6,820 bases of DNA from DATKMG01 sp035541995 (GTDB taxonomy: Bacteria; Acidobacteriota; Terriglobia; Versatilivoradales; Versatilivoraceae): NCBI GenBank assembly GCA_035541995.1, contig DATKMG010000105.1, positions 1 through 6,820 on the forward strand. The letters are read 5' to 3'. Under the pieces are notes generated by a model. The model had not been told where the DNA came from, searched no databases, and saw nothing but the letters and a program-made list of their open reading frames with translations. This document shows positions 1 through 5,429 of this stretch, piece after piece (the first letter of the stretch is position 1; every line of letters begins with the position of its first letter). The translations under genes were made by a program, and so were the position numbers.

Positions 1-264
1 GACGTCACACACTGCCACAATCTCAACGTTACCTCCGTTGTCTTTGAGCCAGCTCAAGGTCTTCAGGTGCGCCTCGCTGCGCCCTCCCGTTCCGATGACT
101 CCGACGCCGAGCCTGTCATTGGCAGCGGGTGTGCTTCCGAGGATTCGACGGACCGACGCGGCTGTTACTCCAGCCACTATGGATCCCTTGACGGTCTTCT
201 CTAGAAAAGAGCGGCGAGTCACAGAAGAATGAATCGATGCAGGCACCAAGCGCGAAATCGACAT
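1..264 (-). CDS. Gfo/Idh/MocA-family oxidoreductase with Tat signal, N-terminal part only (runs off left edge)
   Basis: The first 88 codons are visible from an ATG at 264; the rest lies beyond position 1. Translation shows a twin-arginine signal, T16-R-R-S-F-L-E, then a moderately hydrophobic stretch (about 27-43), then the join A48-N-D-R-L typical of exported members of this family. Next comes a Rossmann beta strand with a glycine-rich turn, GVGVIGTGGR (53-62), and a second strand, VEIVAVCD (80-87), whose terminal Asp87 is placed to bind the NAD(P) ribose. Family knowledge: these are NAD(P)-dependent sugar or polyol dehydrogenases; GH109 glycosidases share the same fold and Tat signal, so a hydrolase role is not excluded. 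The start is supported by AAGGAGG at 270-276, five bases upstream. It lies 114 bp behind the DUF6807 gene on the same strand, suggesting a shared pathway. Substrate and full length cannot be judged from this fragment. Confidence 0.9.
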   Translation of the reverse strand, partial: MSISRLVPASIHSSVTRRSFLEKTVKGSIVAGVTAASVRRILGSTPAANDRLGVGVIGTGGRSEAHLKTLSWLKDNGGNVEIVAVCDV

Positions 265-378
265 TTTAGCCTCCTTGGGCTTCTAGCTTTCCACCACTGT
301 CTGATGGATGGTTCTTCGTGAACCCCGAGCCTCATAGCTGTCTCCAAGTTCGTTCATCACTTCGTCGAGAGTTGTGAT

Positions 379-1362
379 CTATGGGGCTGATCGAGCTCCG
401 CTTTTAGTCCAACTAACCCACCATTGATAAAGCTTATCGATCGAAGAGTTCGGGGCCTTCTCATCCCAGATTGCTATAAGGTGACGGAGCTTCAATGGCT
501 GATCTGGCGAAATTTGCAGCGGCTCCTTGTGCAATTTCATGGTTGCAGAAAGATAGGCAAATGGGCGAGCCATGGTAAACCAGGTCACCGGCCGCCGCGG
601 ATTCTCGGGATGGCCCAGCATGGCCACAGTCACTGGCCGGCCAGCGACCTCAGCAGTGTAAGCACACCAGATTGAGTCCGCCAATCGTTCCTCACCCCGG
701 AAGATCTCACCGGCAGTCCCATCGGCATTTCGGAATTCTCCGATGGCATCCATCGCTTCGATGAAGCGCATACCCAGCCCATGATAATGAGATCCCGAGA
801 GAGTGGACGATTGTTTTCCTGGGGGGACCTTCAGTTGGGACTCCCAGACTAGTAAGGTGACTTCTGTTCCTTGGACCTGAGGAACCCGGAGAGTGCGACT
901 TTCTTGAAGCAGCAAAGCATTACTATCGGGCTTGATCCAATCAATCTGCTCCGTGAATCCTGCGCAGGCGACATCCTTTTCACTTCGGACAGTCATGTCG
1001 GTAAAGGACCTGTGTCGCTCACGGCCTGGCGCCTGTTGTTCTTCCCAGAAATTGACCCCGTCGACATCCAGGGCAAACATCAGCGCATGGTGGTGGAGGT
1101 GATCCTTTGGGGCATCGAGAAGAGGGTTAAACCCGCGCGGCGAGATGAGGTCCTGCACGTAGGGTTTAAAAGGAACATTCTGGTAATGATAGCGAAGCAA
1201 GAGGTGCTGGGCTGAATGAACAGACACATAGTCATCCTGGATGGTTATCCGTAAAGGACTTTCGGCCAGTAACGAAGTCTGAACTCCGAGAGCCAGCAGG
1301 CCGCTCCCTGTCCAGGTCATGCCCCATAATGCCAAGTTAATCCATCGCTTCCTCATCATCAT
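379..1362 (-). CDS. Secreted DUF6807 (PmoA-like) family protein
   Basis: A 327-residue protein if started at the first of three consecutive ATGs (1362, 1359, 1356). It opens with a basic n-region (RKRW) and a hydrophobic core, with likely signal cleavage after LLA (about residue 33), so it is probably exported. The body fits the DUF6807 family, long labelled 'methane oxygenase PmoA' in databases; it bears no resemblance to the particulate methane monooxygenase subunit and that name should not be taken as function. Visible hallmarks: KPYVQDLISPRG then D-H-L-H-H-H (87-92), followed by DGVNFWEE; a second His cluster S-H-Y-H-G-L-G-M-R-F (191-200); LGHPENPRRPVTWF (249-262); and PFAYLSATM near 267-275. 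The clustered histidines and acids suggest a metal or sugar site, which is inference. The frame can be extended to a GTG at 1401, but the ribosome binding site argues for the ATG cluster. No biochemical function is known to me. It sits between a glycosidase and a sugar-type oxidoreductase. Confidence 0.88.
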   Translation of the reverse strand: MMMRKRWINLALWGMTWTGSGLLALGVQTSLLAESPLRITIQDDYVSVHSAQHLLLRYHYQNVPFKPYVQDLISPRGFNPLLDAPKDHLHHHALMFALDVDGVNFWEEQQAPGRERHRSFTDMTVRSEKDVACAGFTEQIDWIKPDSNALLLQESRTLRVPQVQGTEVTLLVWESQLKVPPGKQSSTLSGSHYHGLGMRFIEAMDAIGEFRNADGTAGEIFRGEERLADSIWCAYTAEVAGRPVTVAMLGHPENPRRPVTWFTMARPFAYLSATMKLHKEPLQISPDQPLKLRHLIAIWDEKAPNSSIDKLYQWWVSWTKSGARSAP

Positions 1363-1365
1363 GGA

Positions 1366-1372
1366 CCTCTTC
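1366..1372 (-). promoter_or_regulatory. Ribosome binding site deciding the DUF6807 start
   Basis: The minus strand reads GAAGAGG, then TCC, then ATGATGATG. Spacing is 3, 6 and 9 bases to the first, second and third ATG, so the second or third ATG is the best-placed start. The longer GTG start at 1401 has no comparable site and would put a polar stretch (VGEHLGSKRS) before the signal peptide. Confidence 0.6.
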
Positions 1373-1448
1373 GATCCCAGATGCTCACCAACCTGCAACA
1401 CAGCTCAGCGGATTAGAGGCGTCATCGGTAATGGGTCAGTCTTCAAGC

Positions 1449-1468
1449 GGGACTCCGTCAGGAGTCCC
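1449..1468 (-). other. Perfect 8-bp hairpin in the spacer upstream of the DUF6807 gene
   Basis: GGGACTCC and GGAGTCCC form a perfect stem around a four-base loop (1457-1460). On the transcribed minus strand it is followed by GCTTGAAG, not a T-tract, so it is not a canonical intrinsic terminator; reading the other way, only a weak CTGTTTG follows. It lies 86 bases upstream of the DUF6807 start. A smaller hairpin, GGGA-GAC-TCCC on the minus strand, sits just before it at 1483-1493 and contains another GACTCC, which could pair with the same GGAGTC. The two pairings would be mutually exclusive. It could be a processing or mRNA-stability element, or part of an attenuator. Confidence 0.6.
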
Positions 1469-1509
1469 CTGTTTGTAGGTTAGGGAGTCTCCCGAAAAAC
1501 CCTCGGATG

Positions 1510-1535
1510 GCGGAGATCAGATGAATGATGTCCGC
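1510..1535 (-). other. Second intergenic hairpin downstream of the GH38 gene
   Basis: A 10x10 inverted repeat with one mismatch: on the minus strand GCGGACATCA and TGATCTCCGC flank a six-base loop, with the only mismatch a C-C pair. A T5 run (1495-1499 on the complement) follows, but ten bases past the stem, so this is at best an imperfect intrinsic terminator for the GH38 transcript. The arms overlap the end of a 10-codon mini-ORF. Confidence 0.5.
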
Positions 1536-1549
1536 ATTGCTTTAAACAT
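1517..1549 (-). other. Candidate 10-codon leader ORF (MFKAMRTSFI)
   Basis: On the minus strand a perfect AGGAGG (1553-1558) is followed three bases later by ATG and ten codons to TGA. The 3-base spacing is shorter than usual, and the next in-frame ATG (1537) is too far at 15 bases. There is no run of a single amino acid as in classical amino-acid attenuators. It ends inside the 1510-1535 hairpin, so translation would disturb that structure. It could equally be a chance ORF beside a vestigial ribosome binding site. Confidence 0.2.
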
Positions 1550-1604
1550 TGGCCTCCTGACGGATGTAATTCCCCATTTGGCTGCCTCATTAGCGTTATT
1601 TATT

Positions 1605-4600
1605 CTATTTAGCTGCAATCCTCAATGTTAAGACTTGATGGGGTTCGATGTGAAACTGGACTTGATGTGCGTCAGCAGTAAGAGGTTTTCCCTCCACTTC
1701 AAGGGCATTGGCTTCATTAGCTGAATTGATATTTATGAAAGGAAGAAAGAGCCTTCCTTTTCCAGAACTTCCGGCTGTCTCATAGATTCGCACAATCAGA
1801 CCTTTTTCGTCCTCAGAAACTTTCAGAGTGTTGATGATAAGGTTGTCTGGCTCTACGGAGGCCAAGCTAGCGGCTCCTGCAGGCAGGTTGCCGACATCAT
1901 CAGCTATCTTGTCGAAATGGCGCACATGATCGATTTCGAGCGGGATCCGAGCTTGCCTGCCCTCACGTTCAGCTTGCGAGGGCTGAAACTGCCGAGCACT
2001 GGTGAGCACGTAACGGAATTGAAAATCTCCGGATTGGCCAGGGGGCGTGTTGGTGAACCAATAGTTGTTCATTGCATAAGAAAACACGGCAGCCGAAGAT
2101 TTTGTGAAGGTTTGCGGCCAGCGTCCCCGATTAATGTCTCCCAGACTATACAGCGGAGCATCCAGACCTGCCACCAATCCCTCCGCCGTGCCGTCTGAAG
2201 TAATGACCGCATTTTGGGGCGAGAACCATTCCACGTCAGCTCCTGCCAGGAGATCTCGTTCCGGATTCAACCAGGACAATTGGCTGTCAAAGCGGAACGA
2301 TGGCTCCGAAAACGCCCAGGGAAACGCAAAATAGACAGCCTCTTTGGCATAAACCAGATCCTTGTGCACGCGGTTGACGATTTCGATTCGCTTGGCCTGA
2401 TCGGGCAATAGGATTTCCGATTCAATTGCGGGAGTGTGAACCGAGCGCGCAGTGAGCCGGGCCACCTGCCCCCAAGGTGTCTGTCGAACGGAAACAAGCC
2501 GACCTTCCTTGGCTGAATGCACTTGCAGTTCAGCAAGTGGCAACGAGAGAGCCAAATGAGTCAGCTGAGTGGCATCGGGCCCTTCACCCCGGTCGGCCTC
2601 GCTGCCGCCGCCGCTGACATAGAGGTATTCGTTTAGTCGGTAAGAGCTTGAAGCATCAACCAGCTCTCGGTTCAATTCTTTGTCAAAGAGGCTGCTAATA
2701 GCCCCGTGCTCAGGATCAAAAGTCACACGATAATAGCGGTTCTCTAGAACGTGCTTTTCGTTGGATTGCATCGTTTGAGAAAGAGGCTTTCCCGGTACCA
2801 ATCGATACACACGATAACCCAACGAGGGAATGTCCTTTGCCCAAAATCGAATCGTCTTGTAACCCGGCCCGGATTCTGCGACCTCACATTCGACAGGCTG
2901 GTCTTTCTCGACTTCTAGAAGAGCCAGCCCATCCTCCAATTCAAACTGCACCAAACCGCTACGGCTCCAACTGAGTGGGTTGTAGACCACCAGGTTCTGA
3001 CCCTTCGTGGGGATTTGCTCACCCAGTTGACTCAGCCCCAGTCGCATTAAATCGTCCACTCCCTGGCTGGCTGCAGTTGTCCGGCTAATCTTTACCTGTG
3101 TCTGTTTGGTCATTTCGTCGTGCCCCGGCTGCATGGGGCCACGATAGGAAGTGATGGTGTGCTCACCATAGAGCAGCAGGTTGCGCCAGATCCGTAGGTC
3201 AAGCTCCATGGGGAAACGCAGCCTCCGATCAAGGAAGGTGGCGAGAGAACTCAGAGACTCGGCTGCCAGCGCCCGCGTTTGATTCTGGCGGTAAGTGGAA
3301 GTTGCCTGAGCGATTGTACCCACGCCGTCTTCCCAGTATGCGCCACCGTCCCCACGAACTATAGCCAGACTTTGAGCAAAGTTCTTCTCGATATAATCAA
3401 AAAAGTCCGAAAAGCGGCAGGGGACGATCTGAGGGAATTCGTATTTTTGGTTCCACTGGGACACGAAGTCCGCATCGAGGAAATTAGCTGTCACATTGTC
3501 CACATCAGTGCCATAGACCAGGACTGCATCAGGCTTGTAGTCATTCCGTTCATAGGGGCTCAAAAATATGGGCAGACTGTCACTGGCTGAGTCCAAAGAC
3601 GGAGAAGCGCCAAACAAGGAGCGCCACTGGTGGTAGTGGTATGAATACCAGGCCAGTACCCGCTTCCCATCAGGGCCTTCCCACCAGAACGGAGATTTGT
3701 GGTTCCACTGGCCATACGCCAGCATGGGTCCTCGTGTCTGGTTCGCAGCGGCAACAAAAAAACGCACTCCTGTGGCAGCCAGGATCGAAGGAAGAGCGCT
3801 GGAATATGAAGGCACGTCGGTTGCCCAGGCGGTATCGGCTGAGATGCCCAGGCGCTTTTGAAGTTGCTGACCCAGGTATAGACCGCGGAACAGTTCTTCC
3901 TGAGAGAGGACCCCCGTCATGAAATTTGCATAGAAGGCGTTAAGGCCGACTCTTCCAGCACAGGCCTCTTTTGCCAGTTGGCTCACCTGCCCGGCAGAAC
4001 GGGTACTGAGCCAGTGTTCCAGGGCAAAACTACCGTCAATGTTGAAACGATATTCCGGATGGTTTCCGAGGACCTCCAATAGCCGGTCAAAATTGCGGGC
4101 GTGAACCTCCGCAATTTTGGCCTGGTAGTCCGTGTAACCGATATCCAGGTGGACATGGGGAGCATAGTAAAGCTTCCAGCGTCGAGCGGGGACGAAATTG
4201 ACCGGGAAAGATTTCTCCTTCTGTCCCCCCGTTTTTGCCAATGGGATCAATTCAATGCGAGCCGTTCCTGGCGGAATGCTGCCCGGGATCAGGATCTCTG
4301 CTCGCGTCTCTCCAAATTCAATTGATCCGGGAATCTCGACCGTACCCGAAAAACCTCCCATTACAACCTTGGCTTTACCTCCAACCCAACCGGATGGTAC
4401 GTCTAGAACCACCCAGCACTTCTCCCTCGTTTCGATGGAGCCCTTCCGATAAAAGACTGTCGGTTTAAGAGTTGCTATCGTCTTTGCGGCCCAGGGTTCT
4501 TCGGGGTTCTGAGAAAGCGAGATGGCATCATAATAAAGTCCTGAGTCGCCGGGCCCTCCGGAAGTCTCGTTGAATGTTACGACGGGCGGATCGTCCAGGC

Positions 4601-5108
4601 AGGTTAAGGTCAGATCGTTGGACCCGGCATGAAAGAACGTGGGCGGCAAGAGGATTCTCTTATGTTGGGTCGAATGAATAGGGTTAAAGGCATCGGCCTC
4701 TTCAGCGAGGTCATGACTGGGCTGGGGGTCGAAGAGGACGTAGCCGGTGTGACCGTTAATCTTGACTTCCATCAAGGGGACCCGGGGATTCCGGAAAATA
4801 AGGTCGAGATTCAAGTAATAGCTACCCATGGGCTTGCCCACAACCGGAAACTCGATGATGTAGGAACGCGCCCTGCCTCCCATGTTCCCATTCCCCGAGC
4901 CCGGATGGAACCGCGGCCAGCTTTTCTCGGCCGTGCTTTCACCGATGCGAACCCGGACAGGACTGAGATCTGCCGCATTGAGAGGAGCGGCAAATTCATG
5001 TTCCGAGTGGTCTATCTTCCCCAATTGCCAGAGCACTTGTTCTTTCGCATCTCCTGTTGCATTCCAGCCCAGAACGAGAAACACACTTAAGAAAGATAGC
5101 TTACGCAT
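1605..5108 (-). CDS. Secreted GH38-like alpha-mannosidase-type glycosidase with N-terminal PL4-domain-III-like carbohydrate-binding domain
   Basis: A complete 1167-residue protein. Residues 1-21 form a Sec signal peptide. Residues about 38-200 resemble the carbohydrate-binding domain III of PL4 rhamnogalacturonan lyases (YYLNLDL, MEVKINGH, LTLTCLD, LYYDAISLS). Residues about 205-305 look like a beta-sandwich linker. The GH38 catalytic barrel starts at WKLYYAPHVHLDIGYTD: H320 and D322 match the first two zinc ligands of GH38 enzymes, and D431 in ATDVPSYSS sits where the nucleophile/zinc-ligand aspartate is expected. In the region of the last zinc ligand, usually H-R-G-x-Y-T-S-Q, this protein has Y-W-E593-D594-G-V-G-T-I-A-Q, so the histidine is missing. 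The GH38 C-terminal beta domain begins near 790 (RYYRVTFDPEHGAISSLFD), and a last beta domain contains GLIVRIYETAG (1103-1113). Family knowledge: GH38 enzymes are retaining, metal-dependent alpha-mannosidases; the true substrate here is uncertain because the active site diverges. The ATG at 5108 is preceded by AAGAGG ten bases upstream. It is first in a same-strand series with DUF6807 and oxidoreductase genes. Confidence 0.9.
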   Translation of the reverse strand: MRKLSFLSVFLVLGWNATGDAKEQVLWQLGKIDHSEHEFAAPLNAADLSPVRVRIGESTAEKSWPRFHPGSGNGNMGGRARSYIIEFPVVGKPMGSYYLNLDLIFRNPRVPLMEVKINGHTGYVLFDPQPSHDLAEEADAFNPIHSTQHKRILLPPTFFHAGSNDLTLTCLDDPPVVTFNETSGGPGDSGLYYDAISLSQNPEEPWAAKTIATLKPTVFYRKGSIETREKCWVVLDVPSGWVGGKAKVVMGGFSGTVEIPGSIEFGETRAEILIPGSIPPGTARIELIPLAKTGGQKEKSFPVNFVPARRWKLYYAPHVHLDIGYTDYQAKIAEVHARNFDRLLEVLGNHPEYRFNIDGSFALEHWLSTRSAGQVSQLAKEACAGRVGLNAFYANFMTGVLSQEELFRGLYLGQQLQKRLGISADTAWATDVPSYSSALPSILAATGVRFFVAAANQTRGPMLAYGQWNHKSPFWWEGPDGKRVLAWYSYHYHQWRSLFGASPSLDSASDSLPIFLSPYERNDYKPDAVLVYGTDVDNVTANFLDADFVSQWNQKYEFPQIVPCRFSDFFDYIEKNFAQSLAIVRGDGGAYWEDGVGTIAQATSTYRQNQTRALAAESLSSLATFLDRRLRFPMELDLRIWRNLLLYGEHTITSYRGPMQPGHDEMTKQTQVKISRTTAASQGVDDLMRLGLSQLGEQIPTKGQNLVVYNPLSWSRSGLVQFELEDGLALLEVEKDQPVECEVAESGPGYKTIRFWAKDIPSLGYRVYRLVPGKPLSQTMQSNEKHVLENRYYRVTFDPEHGAISSLFDKELNRELVDASSSYRLNEYLYVSGGGSEADRGEGPDATQLTHLALSLPLAELQVHSAKEGRLVSVRQTPWGQVARLTARSVHTPAIESEILLPDQAKRIEIVNRVHKDLVYAKEAVYFAFPWAFSEPSFRFDSQLSWLNPERDLLAGADVEWFSPQNAVITSDGTAEGLVAGLDAPLYSLGDINRGRWPQTFTKSSAAVFSYAMNNYWFTNTPPGQSGDFQFRYVLTSARQFQPSQAEREGRQARIPLEIDHVRHFDKIADDVGNLPAGAASLASVEPDNLIINTLKVSEDEKGLIVRIYETAGSSGKGRLFLPFININSANEANALEVEGKPLTADAHQVQFHIEPHQVLTLRIAAK

Positions 5109-5429
5109 AGACGAGTTACCTCTTATGAGTACTTAGAATAGTCGGGATCAGACTTTGAATTGGGAATTCGAGCAACTAAGCGATTGCAGAACTTGGCCTC
5201 GAGCACCTGATGCTGCGCCTTTTGGGGGAGATTTCATTTGGTGCCTTGCCCCGGAGAGAATTGCGACTCCTGTGTGCCGGCGAACCCGGTTCGCTGCGGT
5301 CGAGTCGTGCGACAGGCTCGCGGCTTCTTAGATCTCAATTCAAGGTCTAATCTCAACCGCTTTTGGCTGTCAATCATAATGTGAGTGCCCCCTGGTGCCC
5401 GGGTAACTCCGCTTCCTTGGGACCATACT
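5109..5429. other. 321-bp intergenic region between ppk and the GH38 gene
   Basis: No convincing gene is present. A 47-codon minus-strand ORF (5377-5234) starts MIDSQKRLRLDL and is rich in Arg, Lys, Thr and Gln; it has no clear ribosome binding site and no family I recognise, so I do not call it. A 15-base near-palindrome at 5280-5294 (stem GCGAAC/GTTCGC, loop CCG) lacks a T-tract and is not a clear terminator for ppk. A consensus TTGACA lies on the minus strand at 5373-5368, but hexamers at 16-18 bp spacing match TATAAT poorly (best TAGACC). The promoter for the glycosidase cassette probably lies in this gap, but I cannot place it. Confidence 0.4.
5119..5124 (-). promoter_or_regulatory. Ribosome binding site of the GH38 gene
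   Basis: AAGAGG on the minus strand, ten bases before the ATG at 5108. It supports this start together with the signal peptide that begins directly at the ATG. No well-formed -10/-35 pair was seen immediately upstream; TATTCT on the minus strand around 5140 has no partner -35. Confidence 0.55.

Larger units (their letters stand above)
1455..1563. repeat. Long-range 10-bp inverted repeat overlapping the 8-bp hairpin
   Basis: CCGTCAGGAG at 1455-1464 is the exact reverse complement of CTCCTGACGG at 1554-1563. In the minus-strand transcript the upstream copy (1563-1554) contains most of the AGGAGG in front of a mini-ORF. The downstream copy covers the loop and neighbouring stem bases of the 1449-1468 hairpin. 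The long-range pairing and the local hairpin therefore cannot form together. I estimate a chance 10-bp match in a spacer of this size at a few percent. Confidence 0.45.

Noticed and set aside
310..324. GGTTC-TTCGT-GAACC hairpin between the DUF6807 and oxidoreductase genes
   Set aside because: Only five base pairs and no T-tract; too weak to call a terminator or regulator.
871..1215. Plus-strand open frame of 114 codons
   Set aside because: It lies wholly inside the DUF6807 gene on the other strand, has no family resemblance and no ribosome binding site; it is a shadow frame.
1363..1401. GTG start at 1401 for the DUF6807 gene
   Set aside because: It has no ribosome binding site and adds 13 polar residues before a good signal peptide; GAAGAGG at 1366-1372 points to the ATG cluster.
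4629..5090. Plus-strand open frame of 153 codons
   Set aside because: It is antisense to the signal peptide and carbohydrate-binding region of the GH38 gene, with no recognisable domain.
5280..5294. Palindrome considered as a ppk terminator
   Set aside because: The stem is short, the loop is three bases, it is over 130 bases past the stop codon and no T-run follows.
5155..5343. 8-bp inverted repeat TTGAATTG / CAATTCAA
   Set aside because: A match of this length is expected by chance about once in a region of this size.
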